In this document: piece after piece, positions 26,006-35,095 of the stretch
Numbering within the stretch: position 1 is the first letter of the stretch
How the letters are laid out: every line of letters begins with the position of its first letter
NCBI GenBank assembly: GCA_903891475.1
Contig: CAITEP010000028.1
Location: forward strand, 1-62,082
Direction: 5' to 3'
Origin: an uncultured Mucilaginibacter sp.
GTDB taxonomy: Bacteria > Bacteroidota > Bacteroidia > Sphingobacteriales > Sphingobacteriaceae
Length of the DNA stretch: 62,082 nucleotides
Position numbers and translations under genes: made by a program
Notes under the pieces: model-generated
What the model was told of the DNA's origin: nothing
Databases searched by the model: none
What the model saw: only the letters and a program-made list of their open reading frames with translations

Positions 26006-26488
26006 ATGATTAATAGAGTATTTATGATTTTAATACTGTTTATATTAACCATTTTGGCACCAAATACTTATGCACAGACAAATCCGCTTGGATTAAAAAT
26101 ACACCATGCAACTATTTCGGTTCGAAATGCAGATTCACTTTCAAATTGGTATGTAAATACCTTGGGCTTTAAGATTTTAAAAACATTTACTAATGACGAA
26201 AGGCATTTGGTTTTGGTAGGCATTCCAGGTTTTAGAATTGATTTGTTGCAAAAGAAAAACTCTAGCAGACCAGCATTTCAAAACGAGCCAGCACCTAACC
26301 ATATGCTATCTCAAGGTATCAGGCACTTGGTATTTGAACCTGAAAACTTTGATAAGGCATTTGATTATTTGAAGGATAAGGGCGTTGTTTTTTTTGGAGA
26401 AAAGCCTGAAATTAAGCCAGGTAGTAATCAAACCATTTATTTCAAAGATCCTGAGGGAAACATACTTGAATTGATAAAAGAACATTAG
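26006..26488 (+). CDS. Secreted VOC/glyoxalase-fold protein
   Basis: A vicinal-oxygen-chelate domain protein with an N-terminal signal peptide (hydrophobic core LILFILTILAP, cleavage after TYA-Q). The frame opens with an ATG at 25958, but the ATG at 26006 gives a more normal signal peptide, so I chose it (160 aa). The VOC fold is seen in LKIHHATISVRNADSLSNWYVNTLGFKI and ends with FKDPEGNILELIKEH. Candidate metal ligands are His in IHHATI, His in IRHLVFE and Glu in NILELI. A periplasmic VOC protein in an aromatic operon is unusual. Its substrate is not known. Confidence 0.75.
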   Translation: MINRVFMILILFILTILAPNTYAQTNPLGLKIHHATISVRNADSLSNWYVNTLGFKILKTFTNDERHLVLVGIPGFRIDLLQKKNSSRPAFQNEPAPNHMLSQGIRHLVFEPENFDKAFDYLKDKGVVFFGEKPEIKPGSNQTIYFKDPEGNILELIKEH

Positions 26489-26527
26489 TTATAGTCCACA
26501 AAACATTCATAAATAACAGATTAAATA

Positions 26528-26941
26528 ATGAAAAAATTTTTAAACCTCAGTTTTTTACCCATCAATAATGATGTCGCACTACTGTTCATCAGAATTTGGT
26601 TTTGTACCAGCATTTTTGTAAAACACGGCATCGAGAAGTTTACCAATTTTCCGAAAATGGTAACTCATTTTCCTGATCCATTGCATGTTGGCCCAACAAT
26701 TGGCTTGTCATATGCATTAGTTGCAGATGCTATTTGCACTATACTCATCATTTTAGGTTTAGGTACCAGATTAGCGGCATTTATTATGATGATAAATCTT
26801 TTAGTAGTTTTTATAATCTTGCATCAATTTTCATTTATGAAAGATCATGCTGAGCTTGTTTATATTTATTTAGGTTTGACTGTTTTTATAATAATTGCTG
26901 GTCCGGGAAAATATAGTCTTGATAATAAGAATCTTAATTAA
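26528..26941 (+). CDS. DoxX family membrane protein
   Basis: A 137-residue protein with four predicted transmembrane helices. It starts with LLFIRIWFCTSIFVKHGIEKF, the DoxX-type N-terminus, followed by ALVADAICTILIILGLGTRLAAFIMMINLLVVF. DoxX proteins are associated with thiosulfate oxidation, redox balance or small-molecule handling, and many have no known function. It lies 39 nt after the secreted VOC gene and likely shares its transcript, so it may support uptake or periplasmic chemistry of the aromatic compound. That is inference. Confidence 0.85.
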   Translation: MKKFLNLSFLPINNDVALLFIRIWFCTSIFVKHGIEKFTNFPKMVTHFPDPLHVGPTIGLSYALVADAICTILIILGLGTRLAAFIMMINLLVVFIILHQFSFMKDHAELVYIYLGLTVFIIIAGPGKYSLDNKNLN

Positions 26942-27053
26942 CAAATAGATTAATGATGAAGTGCTCGTCTTTAATTAGCGATTTTAGTTTAGGGTGATTC
27001 TCAAATTCAATCATTCAGACAGTTTTTATTAATTAATACCTATATAATTATAA

Positions 27054-28349
27054 ATGCCTCCTAATTACCAATTTATAAATAATTCAAAACCAACGTGGTT
27101 GCAAATAACCACCGTTGCCATTTGTTTTTTGATGAATATGCTCGATGGCAGCAACGTGATGATTATCTCTTATACTGCGCCATCATTGGCTAAGGAATTT
27201 ATTATAAATTCACAATTAATGGGGTTTGTTTTTAGTGCCGGATTATTAGGTATGGCAATAGGAGCTATGTTTATTGCCCCATTGGCCGATAGAATCGGTC
27301 GTTACGCTTTGGTATTGGTTAGTGTAATATTAATGGGTACCACTATTTTTTTAACAGCCTTTGCGCAAGGAGTAGTTCATTTAATTATTTTTAGAATTTT
27401 AAGTGGATTGGGGATTGGAGCCATGTTAGCTAGCACAGCTACCCTCGCATCCGAATATGCACCCCCTAAATTAAAAAGCTTATGGGTAAGTTTCGTGATG
27501 GGAGGCTACCCAATTGGTGCTGTTTTATCAGGTTTGGCGGTTGCTTCTCTATTGCCTAAATATGGATGGAGAATGGTATTTGAATTTGCGGGCATTGCTA
27601 CCATAATCACTATTCCGTTAATTATTTTTTATATGGGCGAATCGTTAGATTTTCTTTTAAAAACACAGCCCGCAAAAGCACTTGCTCGATTAAATAAATT
27701 ACTGATAAAAATGCATTTACCAGTTTTATCTGAATTACCCGTCTTATCAATAGTTGATAAACAAAAGAATACAGTTGCATCTTTAATGGTGCCAAATCTA
27801 AAATGGGGTACCATCAAATTATGGATTGGTATTTTCATGAGTTTTGCTACCTTATATTTTCTCACCAGTTGGATTCCAAAATTGGCAGCAATAACAGGAA
27901 TGTCCGTTTCATTGGCTATTTACGCCGGTACAATATTCAATTTAGGGGCATTTGGAGGCATTGTTACCCAAGGCTATTTATCAGCCAAATTTGGTTTACG
28001 CCCAACTATTTCTTGGTTTCTATTTTTTACAGCTTTATTAATGATTTCTTTTGGTTATTTCACAGGTTCAATTGCAATCCTGATAATGATTGGTTTAATT
28101 GGTTTTGGTATACAAGGCGGTTTTGTTGGACTATATAGTTTAGCAGCCGAAATATATCCTACAAAAATAAGGGCAACTGGTGTTGGTTGGGCTATTGGAT
28201 TAGGTAGGGCAGGGGCTATTATTGGTCCAATAATTGGTGGCATGCTTATAACCACAGGTATGCACATGTCTGCAACTTTTTTCGTATTTTCTATTCCGCT
28301 TTTTGTTGCAGCATTGGCAACATGGTTTAATTCACCCATAACAAAATGA
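27054..28349 (+). CDS. MFS transporter, aromatic acid:H+ symporter type
   Basis: A 431-residue, 12-helix major facilitator. The first helix carries LDGSNVMIISYTAPSLAKEF, resembling the aspartate-containing first helix of aromatic acid symporters (DGxD in PcaK-type). The loop 2-3 motif is APLADRIGRYALVL, and a second copy occurs in the C-terminal half. AEIYPTKIRATGVGWAIGLGRAGAIIGPIIGG is typical of the AAHS/benzoate group. It overlaps the dioxygenase start by 4 nt (ATGA), so transport and ring cleavage are translationally linked. A gallate or protocatechuate permease role is the best guess. Confidence 0.85.
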   Translation: MPPNYQFINNSKPTWLQITTVAICFLMNMLDGSNVMIISYTAPSLAKEFIINSQLMGFVFSAGLLGMAIGAMFIAPLADRIGRYALVLVSVILMGTTIFLTAFAQGVVHLIIFRILSGLGIGAMLASTATLASEYAPPKLKSLWVSFVMGGYPIGAVLSGLAVASLLPKYGWRMVFEFAGIATIITIPLIIFYMGESLDFLLKTQPAKALARLNKLLIKMHLPVLSELPVLSIVDKQKNTVASLMVPNLKWGTIKLWIGIFMSFATLYFLTSWIPKLAAITGMSVSLAIYAGTIFNLGAFGGIVTQGYLSAKFGLRPTISWFLFFTALLMISFGYFTGSIAILIMIGLIGFGIQGGFVGLYSLAAEIYPTKIRATGVGWAIGLGRAGAIIGPIIGGMLITTGMHMSATFFVFSIPLFVAALATWFNSPITK

Positions 28350-29308
28350 AGAAAGAAGTAATTTGGGATATTGCCCACTTGGCACATGTTGAACTTTATA
28401 CACCTAAATTGGAGGAGAGTACTCGCTTTTTTACCGAGTTAATGGGCATGTCTATCAGCGACCAAACCAATCATTCGGTTTATTTGCGAGCGTATGATGA
28501 TTATGAACATCATACCTTAAAACTAACAGCTAATAAACATGCTGGAATTGGGCATTTTGCATGGCGCGCCAGGAGTCCGGAAGCTTTGAATAGAAGGGTG
28601 GAAGCTATTAAAGCGTCAGGCTTGGGTATAGGTTGGACGGATGGTGATCTTGGTCATGGGCCTGCCTATCAATTCAATACGCCCGATGGACATTTGGTTG
28701 AAGTGTATTTTGAAACGGTTAAATATAAAGCCGGTGAACATGATAAATCGGCATTGAAAAATACAATTAGCAAATTTCCAGGTAGGGGGATGAATGTAAG
28801 GCGAATTGACCATTTAAATTTATTGGCAAAGGATATACCTTCCTTTCATGATTTTCAATTAAGTACATTAGGAGGTCGTTTAACCGAAATTATAAATTTT
28901 GAGGAAGGTCCAAAGGCCTTGTGGTTCTCAGTAAATTCAAAAAGCTATGAGTTAGCAGTTACAGCCGACCATACTGGGAAGCGTGGCCGATTCCACCATT
29001 TAACCTTCGCTGCTAATAGCAGGGAGGAAGTTTTGCTTGCCGCCGATATTGCATTGGAAAATGGTATATTTATTGAAACTGGTCCGCATAAACATGCAAT
29101 TCAACAAACTTTCTTTTTATACCTATATGAACCGGGTGGAAACAGAATAGAAATTGCGAATGCCACGGCCAGACTTATTTTAGATCCCGATTATGAAACC
29201 ATTGTTTGGTCGAAAGAGGAACGTGAAAAAGGGCAAGCATGGGGACTTCAAACCGTTAAAAGTTTCCATTTAAGGGGGACACCTTTTCCCGAAGATATTG
29301 ATGAATAA
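28346..29308 (+). CDS. Type I extradiol ring-cleavage dioxygenase (VOC fold)
   Basis: A 320-residue two-domain VOC enzyme that resembles homoprotocatechuate 2,3-dioxygenase and catechol 2,3-dioxygenase. The N-domain begins HLAHVELYTPKLEESTRFFTELMG (read as one strand-helix unit from residue 11). The C-domain binds iron: His156 in RIDHLNLL, His217/218 in RFHHLTF and Glu269 in NRIEIAN, with tyrosines at LYLY near 259. The tail TIVWS...GQAW...PFP matches homoprotocatechuate-type enzymes. The downstream genes match the gallate pathway, so the natural substrate may be gallate or a related catechol carboxylate. Classical gallate dioxygenases are instead LigAB-type proteins. Confidence 0.85.
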   Translation: MKKEVIWDIAHLAHVELYTPKLEESTRFFTELMGMSISDQTNHSVYLRAYDDYEHHTLKLTANKHAGIGHFAWRARSPEALNRRVEAIKASGLGIGWTDGDLGHGPAYQFNTPDGHLVEVYFETVKYKAGEHDKSALKNTISKFPGRGMNVRRIDHLNLLAKDIPSFHDFQLSTLGGRLTEIINFEEGPKALWFSVNSKSYELAVTADHTGKRGRFHHLTFAANSREEVLLAADIALENGIFIETGPHKHAIQQTFFLYLYEPGGNRIEIANATARLILDPDYETIVWSKEEREKGQAWGLQTVKSFHLRGTPFPEDIDE

Positions 29309-29328
29309 AAGTGTAAATGATAAAGTAT

Positions 29329-30048
29329 ATGAGTAAAAAGTTATTAGTTGTAGGTGCGCATTCTGCCGATTTTGTATGGCGGTCTGCAGGGACAGTGGCA
29401 AAATGTGTTGAACAAGGTGGCATAGCCAGGGTCTTGGCTTTGTCGTATGGAGAAAGAGGTGAATCAGGTGAACTTTGGAAGGAAAATCCAAATAGAACAG
29501 AAGAGGATGTTAAAAAAATAAGACACGAACAGGCATTAAAAGCAGCCGAAATTTTGGGTGCCACTTTTGAAAGCTTTGATTGGGGCGATTACCCAATGAT
29601 ATTAACCGATGAAAGAGTAGCCCAATTAACAGCATTGATAAGAGAGTTTGAACCAGATGTAATTTTAACACATACCGAAAAAGATCCCTTTAACCCCGAT
29701 CATCCTTTAGCTTATATAGCTGTTCAGCGTGCCAGGTTATTAGCGGCAGGTGCTGGTGTTGCCAGTGCGTTTAAAAATATCGTTCCTCCTGAATGGTATT
29801 CATTTGAACCTCATCAGCCTGAACTTTCTTCTTTTTTACCTGATACCTTTATTGATATTACATCGGTAATGGATAAAAAAATTACCGCTATGGATTGTAT
29901 GGGTGCGCAAAATTACTTGAAATCATACTATACCGAATTGGCATCACGCCGAGGGAACCATGCGAGACGAATATCTGGCAAACAACATGTAAAATTTGCA
30001 GAGGCGCACCAAAGTATGGTGCCTAGGGTATTGGCGAATATTGTTTAA
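29329..30048 (+). CDS. 4-oxalomesaconate hydratase-like PIG-L family enzyme (GalB-like)
   Basis: A PIG-L/LmbE-fold metalloenzyme of about 239 residues. Instead of the deacetylase motif AHPDD it has GAHSADFVWRSAGTVA, which I recall from GalB-type 4-oxalomesaconate hydratases. It also has LSYGERGESGELWKE, GDYPMI and LTHTEKDPFNPDHPLA. GalB adds water to 4-oxalomesaconate to give 4-carboxy-4-hydroxy-2-oxoadipate. An ATG at 29317 would add MIKY; I prefer the ATG at 29329 (MSKKLLVVG). Neighbouring aldolase and tautomerase genes fit the same pathway. Confidence 0.85.
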   Translation: MSKKLLVVGAHSADFVWRSAGTVAKCVEQGGIARVLALSYGERGESGELWKENPNRTEEDVKKIRHEQALKAAEILGATFESFDWGDYPMILTDERVAQLTALIREFEPDVILTHTEKDPFNPDHPLAYIAVQRARLLAAGAGVASAFKNIVPPEWYSFEPHQPELSSFLPDTFIDITSVMDKKITAMDCMGAQNYLKSYYTELASRRGNHARRISGKQHVKFAEAHQSMVPRVLANIV

Positions 30049-30057
30049 AATATAAAC

Positions 30058-30684
30058 ATGGAAACAAAAGAAATAATTGAGGCCTTAAGTAAGTTTTCGT
30101 CGGCAACCCTACATGAAGCGATGGGCAAGTATGGCGATTTACCTTATGGGATAAAACCCATAAGTTCGAAAATGAAGGTTTGTGGTACAGCTTATCCCGT
30201 AAAAACAATCCCTTGCGATAATACCATTTTGCATCGGGCATACGCTTATGCCAAACCAGGTGATGTATTGGTGGTAGATTGTTCCGGTTATTATGAAGCT
30301 GGATATTGGGGCGATTTGATGAGCCTTGGTGCCAAAACTCAAGGAATTGCAGGCTTGGTAATTGATGGATGTGTAAGGGATGCGGATGATATAGAAGCTA
30401 TGAATTTTCCTGTTTTTAGTCGCGGACTATGCATTAAAGGAACTGGTAAGCATGGTGACGGAACGCTGAACGAACCTATAATAATTGGTAATTGGATCAT
30501 CAATCCGGGTGATTTTATTGTGGGCGACCGTGATGGTGTAGTGGTAGTTCCGAAAGAAAAAGCATTGGATGCCATTGAAAAAGCGAAGGCACGAGAAGAA
30601 AAAGAGGCAAGCGTGCGAAAAGAGCTTTTAGCAGGTAAAACTTCGATCCAAATTTATGGTTGGGATAAAAAATTCGGATTTTAA
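30058..30684 (+). CDS. 4-carboxy-4-hydroxy-2-oxoadipate aldolase-like protein (RraA fold)
   Basis: A 208-residue RraA-family protein. The class II pyruvate aldolase features are present: EAMGKYGDLPYGIKPI near residue 20, VVDCSGYYEAGYWGDLMSLGAKTQG near 78-102 and GLVIDGCVRDADDI near 103. The Arg-Asp pair and the WGDLM segment form the metal and substrate site in LigK/GalC/ProA aldolases. These split 4-carboxy-4-hydroxy-2-oxoadipate into pyruvate and oxaloacetate. RraA proper lacks this pathway context. The gene begins 9 nt after the hydratase. Its 3' end is close to the next gene (5 nt gap to the chosen start). Confidence 0.87.
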   Translation: METKEIIEALSKFSSATLHEAMGKYGDLPYGIKPISSKMKVCGTAYPVKTIPCDNTILHRAYAYAKPGDVLVVDCSGYYEAGYWGDLMSLGAKTQGIAGLVIDGCVRDADDIEAMNFPVFSRGLCIKGTGKHGDGTLNEPIIIGNWIINPGDFIVGDRDGVVVVPKEKALDAIEKAKAREEKEASVRKELLAGKTSIQIYGWDKKFGF

Positions 30685-30688
30685 AATA

Positions 30689-31456
30689 ATGAATGTCGCG
30701 ATTTTAGGTCTGGGTGAAGCGGGCAGTCATTTTGCAAACGATTTGGCTAAATTAGGTATATCGGTATTTGGTTGGGATCCAAATCCTAAACGCCCTCTAA
30801 ATGAATCTATACAGGTTGCACAAAGTAATTTGGAAGCTGCCCAAAACGCCGACATTATTTTTAGTGTAAACCTAACTGCAGTATCTGAATTAGTGGCTAA
30901 GGAAGTAATTCCTGCTTTAAACGAGCATAAAATATATGCTGAACTAAATACCTCATCACCAGATAAAAAGAGGAGTATTGACAAAATTTTGAAGGATACA
31001 GGAGTACAATTTACAGATGTTGCCATTATGGCACCTGTGCCACCAAAAGGTATTTTTACGCCCATGTTAGCAGCTGGTCCTGGAGCAAATCCCTTAATTG
31101 AACTCATGAGACCTTATGGATTAGCCATAACACTAATTGAAGGAGAGGTTGGCCAAGCCGCCGAATTAAAACTATTACGATCCATTGTTTATAAAGGAAT
31201 TGCAGCGGTTATTTGTGAAGCTATGGATGCCGGAAAACTATTTGATCAGGAAAAATATATGAGAGAGCAAATAAGCTCCATCATTGGCGGAAAAGATGAT
31301 TTGATTGATCGTTTTGTAGAAGGTAGTAGAACCCATGCAGAAAGACGGATACATGAAATGGATGCCGTTGCCGAAATGTTAAACAACAAAGGTTTAAATC
31401 CGGTTATGAGTGAGGCTACTAAACAAAATTTGCAAAAATTATTAGCATCAAATTAA
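30689..31456 (+). CDS. NAD(P)-binding 6-phosphogluconate dehydrogenase-like protein (DUF1932 type)
   Basis: A 255-residue beta-hydroxyacid dehydrogenase-like protein. The N-terminus has a Rossmann fingerprint (AILGLGEAGSHFANDLA), and the middle has VAIMAPVPPKGIFTPMLAAGPGA. The C-terminal half (AAELKLLRSIVYKGIAAVICEAMDAG) fits DUF1932. The longer frame from 30656 overlaps the aldolase; the ATG at 30689 begins directly with the fingerprint. The gallate route from ring cleavage to pyruvate plus oxaloacetate needs no dehydrogenase, so this gene is extra. It may oxidise a semialdehyde or hydroxy acid intermediate, as LigC does in protocatechuate 4,5-cleavage, or feed another substrate in. This is unproven. 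Confidence 0.8.
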   Translation: MNVAILGLGEAGSHFANDLAKLGISVFGWDPNPKRPLNESIQVAQSNLEAAQNADIIFSVNLTAVSELVAKEVIPALNEHKIYAELNTSSPDKKRSIDKILKDTGVQFTDVAIMAPVPPKGIFTPMLAAGPGANPLIELMRPYGLAITLIEGEVGQAAELKLLRSIVYKGIAAVICEAMDAGKLFDQEKYMREQISSIIGGKDDLIDRFVEGSRTHAERRIHEMDAVAEMLNNKGLNPVMSEATKQNLQKLLASN

Positions 31457-31457
31457 T

Positions 31458-32549
31458 ATGCAAACAGCCATACCCTATATGCATTTGAGGGGCGGAAGCT
31501 CAAAAGGTTTATATTTTGAAAAAAAACATTTGCCTAATGACTTGGCTTTGCGCAATCGGATTTTGATTGCCGCCATGGAAGGGGTGGGGATGGGCGATCC
31601 TCGGCAAATTGATGGTTTAGGTGGTTCAAATTCATTAACCAGTAAGGTGGCTATAGTTAGTCCTTCCACATTGGATGACGCTGATATTGATTATCTTTTT
31701 TTACAGGTTGAAATTGGCAAGGGCAAAGTTTCTACTGTTCAAAATTGTGGTAACATCCTAGCTGGGGTAGTTCCATTTGCCATTGAGGCAGGGTTAATTC
31801 TGCCAACACAGGGAATTACCTCGGCAAGGGTAAATATGCTCAATACTGGTGGTATTTGCGAAATTGAGGTACAAACACCCAACGGAATAGTTGAATATGC
31901 AGGGAATGCGAAGGTTGACGGAGTTCCGGGTACTGCCGCACCTATTATATGTAACTATTTAGGTATTGAAGGCTCAACCTGTGGTGCTTTACTCCCAACA
32001 GGTAATATTATTGACGTTGTAAACGACATTGAATTAACCTGTATTGACAATGGCATGCCTGTAGTTTTAATGAATGCTAAGGAGTTTGGCATCACCGGAT
32101 ACGAGAGCCATGATGACTTAAATAAAAATGATGCTTTAAAGGAACGATTAGAAGATATCAGACTAAAAATTGGCCCTAAAATGAACCTAGGAGATGTTAA
32201 AAATAAAACCGTGCCTAAAATGTGCCTAGTCTCAGCTCCTCAAATTGGTGGCGTCATTAATACTCGTATGTTTATTCCACATGTTTGTCATGAAGCTATT
32301 GGTGTATTGGCTGCAATTTCGGTTGCAACTGCTTGCGTATTGAATGGTTCCATTACTAATAGGGTTATACCCGTACCTAATTCATCAAGCAACAACTTTT
32401 CTATTGAACACCCTTCAGGCGAACTTACCGTTACCTTAGATTACAATATTGGTTCTGATAATCTATTAACAATTCAAAAAGCTGGAGTGATGCGAACAGC
32501 TAGGTTAATAAGTAAAGGAGAAGTTTATATTCCTGATTTAGGCATTTAG
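31458..32549 (+). CDS. PrpF-family isomerase, 4-oxalomesaconate tautomerase-like (GalD-like)
   Basis: A 363-residue PrpF-family protein. It starts IPYMHLRGGSSKGLYFEKKHLP, the conserved N-terminus, and has DGLGGSNSLTSKVAIVS, STVQNCGNILAGVVPFAIEAGL (the family's cysteine and asparagine region), and VDGVPGTAAPI. PrpF enzymes catalyse proton shifts on tricarboxylates. In gallate pathways GalD tautomerises the ring-cleavage product before hydration. It is the last gene of the operon, 1 nt after the dehydrogenase stop. PrpF from the methylcitrate pathway would lie with prpB/prpC, which are absent. Confidence 0.85.
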   Translation: MQTAIPYMHLRGGSSKGLYFEKKHLPNDLALRNRILIAAMEGVGMGDPRQIDGLGGSNSLTSKVAIVSPSTLDDADIDYLFLQVEIGKGKVSTVQNCGNILAGVVPFAIEAGLILPTQGITSARVNMLNTGGICEIEVQTPNGIVEYAGNAKVDGVPGTAAPIICNYLGIEGSTCGALLPTGNIIDVVNDIELTCIDNGMPVVLMNAKEFGITGYESHDDLNKNDALKERLEDIRLKIGPKMNLGDVKNKTVPKMCLVSAPQIGGVINTRMFIPHVCHEAIGVLAAISVATACVLNGSITNRVIPVPNSSSNNFSIEHPSGELTVTLDYNIGSDNLLTIQKAGVMRTARLISKGEVYIPDLGI

Positions 32550-32783
32550 CTTTAAATTGATGAAATTCCGTCTACAAACTTCCTTTGCTTAAATTCAAGC
32601 TTTCTTTTCAATTTTTAAATGGAATTATGCTTTAATAAAATATTTTATTGAAATTACCTGTTTTTTTAAAATAAGTTCTATATTTCATTGGGAAAGTATT
32701 TTGAGTAGAAAATCAAAATATTTGCCCCAAAACTGTAAAAAATCAGTTTTGTAATTCAATTAAACCATAAAATATAAACTATT

Positions 32784-34943
32784 ATGAATAGGAGATCAAT
32801 TACCTATATGTTTTTGGGAGGCTTATTGCTTTTATTGGCAATTAAAACCAATGCACAAAATGCGTTAAATAAAGTTACCGAAGCTAAAATTACTTCGGTA
32901 ATGAAGAAAATGACTTTAGAAGAAAAAATAGCAATGCTACATGGCAATGCCTTGTTTTCATCCGAAGGCGTTAAACGATTTGGGATACCTGAAGTTTCAT
33001 GCGATGATGGTCCACTAGGTATCAGGGATGAAGTATTACGTTTTGATTGGAAATCTGCAGGTTGGACAACCGATTCCGCTACCTTTTTTCCTAATGGTTC
33101 AGCAATTGCTGCTACCTGGAACCCACTTATGGCCTTTAAATATGGTATTACACTTGGCAAGGAGGCAAATGCTCGTAAAAAGACAGTGATGCTGTCGCCA
33201 GCCTTTAATATCTGTAGGATGCCGCTTTGTGGTCGTACCTACGAATATTATTCTGAGGATCCTTATCTAAATTCGCAGTTAGCTATCCAATCTGTTAGAG
33301 GGATTCAAAGTCAGCATGTAGCAGCATGTATAAAACACTTTGCGGCAAATAATCAAGAGTTAGACAGGAGCGAGGTAAATACCATTGTTGATAGCAGAAC
33401 ATTGAACGAGATATATTTTCCCGCTTTTAAGGCAGCTGTACAAGAAGGTAATGCATGGTCAATCATGTCCGCCTACAATAAAATAAATGGCTATTGGTGT
33501 TCAGAAAATGATTTTTTATTGAATAAAACATTAAAAGATAAATGGGGCTTTAAAGGGGTGGTAATTTCTGATTGGGGCGGAGTACACAGCACTGTAGCTG
33601 CTGCAAAATCCGGTCTTGATATTGAAATGGGCTCAGGCGGACCATACGAAAATTGGTATTTCGCAAATCCTTTATTGGCAGCTGTTAAATCTGGAGAAGT
33701 TTCGGAATCTATTATTAATGATAAAGTACGACGGATTTTACGGATGATATATCGTACTGCTTTAAGTGATAACCATCCAGTTGGATCAATTGCTACCAAA
33801 GCAAATAGTAAAGCTGCCTATGAGATTGCTGCTGAGTCGGTAGTGCTGCTAAAAAACGACCAGAATTTACTTCCATTAAAAAAAGAAACAATAAAAAGCA
33901 TTGCTGTAATAGGTGATAATGCTACACGCACTTTTGCACAGGGTGGTTTTGGTGCAGGGGTTAAGGCTAAATACGAGATTACCGCTTTGGCTGGAATCAA
34001 ATCACGTTTTGGTAAAGTTGCTGATGTAAAATTTGCGCAAGGCTATCAAGCAAATTATAGTGCAGGTGATAAGGACAGAGAAAGTAAAAACTACAATGAA
34101 CCAAATCAAAACCTGATTGACGAGGCTGTCGCACTTGCAAAAACTACGGATGTGGCAATATTATGTATTGGTTCGAACCGGGAATATGAAAGTGAAGGAA
34201 ACGATCGTAAAAATTTAACACTTCCATTTGGAGAACAGGCCTTAGTAAATGCTGTATCGGCCGTTAACAAAAATGTTATCATTGTGATCATGGCAGGTGC
34301 TCCCTATGACCTTAACGAAATTGAAAAGTCAAATCATACCATCGTTTGGTCATGGTTCAATGGCTCAGAAGCAGGTAACGTATTGGCTGATGTTTTAACA
34401 GGGGTTGTTAATCCCTCGGGTAAATTACCATTTACTTTTCCAGCTTCTTTGCAGGATAGTCCAGCGTTTGCACTCAATACCTATCCAAGTCAAAATCTAA
34501 CCGCCAATTATAGCGAAGGCGTTCTAGTGGGTTACCGTTGGTACGATACTAAGAAAATAAAACCAATTTATAACTTCGGCTACGGTTTATCATACACTAC
34601 ATTTTCTTACAAAAATTTAAAAGTGATTAAGAAATCAGGTAAGCAAGCAATAGTAAATATCACCTTAACAAATATCGGTAAAAGGGCAGGTGCCGAAGTG
34701 GTGCAAGTTTATGTTAAACAAGAAAAACCAACAGTTGAACGTCCTGAAAAAGAACTTAAAGCCTTTAAGAAAGTATATTTAAAATCAGGTGAAAGTAAGG
34801 TTATTACTTTATCATTAAATCAAGCTTCATTCTCTTATTTTGACGAAAAGAAAAATGATTGGGTAGCCGATAGTGGTAAATATGATATTTTGGTAGGTAG
34901 TTCATCTGCCGATATTAGAAGTAGTAAATCAATTGTACTATAG
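32784..34943 (+). CDS. Periplasmic GH3 beta-glucosidase
   Basis: A 719-residue glycoside hydrolase family 3 enzyme with a signal peptide (cleavage after TNA at about residue 24). The N-terminal barrel has DGPLGIRDE near 75, KHFAANNQELDR near 184 and the catalytic nucleophile Asp263 in GVVISDWGG. The C-terminal alpha/beta domain includes ESEGNDRKNL near 470 with a candidate acid/base Glu. A fibronectin-III-like domain follows from about 620. The enzyme should remove glucose from oligosaccharides or phenolic glucosides. It lies 234 nt beyond the aromatic operon, so it has its own promoter, but it may supply aglycones to it. Confidence 0.9.
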   Translation: MNRRSITYMFLGGLLLLLAIKTNAQNALNKVTEAKITSVMKKMTLEEKIAMLHGNALFSSEGVKRFGIPEVSCDDGPLGIRDEVLRFDWKSAGWTTDSATFFPNGSAIAATWNPLMAFKYGITLGKEANARKKTVMLSPAFNICRMPLCGRTYEYYSEDPYLNSQLAIQSVRGIQSQHVAACIKHFAANNQELDRSEVNTIVDSRTLNEIYFPAFKAAVQEGNAWSIMSAYNKINGYWCSENDFLLNKTLKDKWGFKGVVISDWGGVHSTVAAAKSGLDIEMGSGGPYENWYFANPLLAAVKSGEVSESIINDKVRRILRMIYRTALSDNHPVGSIATKANSKAAYEIAAESVVLLKNDQNLLPLKKETIKSIAVIGDNATRTFAQGGFGAGVKAKYEITALAGIKSRFGKVADVKFAQGYQANYSAGDKDRESKNYNEPNQNLIDEAVALAKTTDVAILCIGSNREYESEGNDRKNLTLPFGEQALVNAVSAVNKNVIIVIMAGAPYDLNEIEKSNHTIVWSWFNGSEAGNVLADVLTGVVNPSGKLPFTFPASLQDSPAFALNTYPSQNLTANYSEGVLVGYRWYDTKKIKPIYNFGYGLSYTTFSYKNLKVIKKSGKQAIVNITLTNIGKRAGAEVVQVYVKQEKPTVERPEKELKAFKKVYLKSGESKVITLSLNQASFSYFDEKKNDWVADSGKYDILVGSSSADIRSSKSIVL

Positions 34944-34983
34944 GTTGTAATCCTCCTATAAGATACTAAAATTACAATCTTTA

Positions 34984-35028
34984 AAAAAGCTAAGTCCATC
35001 CAAATTTCCGGGTGGGTTTAGTTTTTTT
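34984..35028 (+). terminator. Intrinsic terminator after the GH3 gene
   Basis: A hairpin with arms GCTAAGTCCATCC and GGGTGGGTTTAGT (including G-U pairs) is followed by TTTTTTT. It lies 40 nt after the GH3 stop. Confidence 0.8.
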
Positions 35029-35095
35029 GGAGCCGGAGGTATTTTAATTTAAAAAACGGTTACAAACAAATGATAAAATAGAAGGAATTTAGCTA

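Noticed and set aside
32634..32751. Hairpins after the aromatic operon as an intrinsic terminator
   Set aside because: TAAAATATTTTA and CAAAACTG/CAGTTTTG lack a following T-run, so they were not listed as a terminator.
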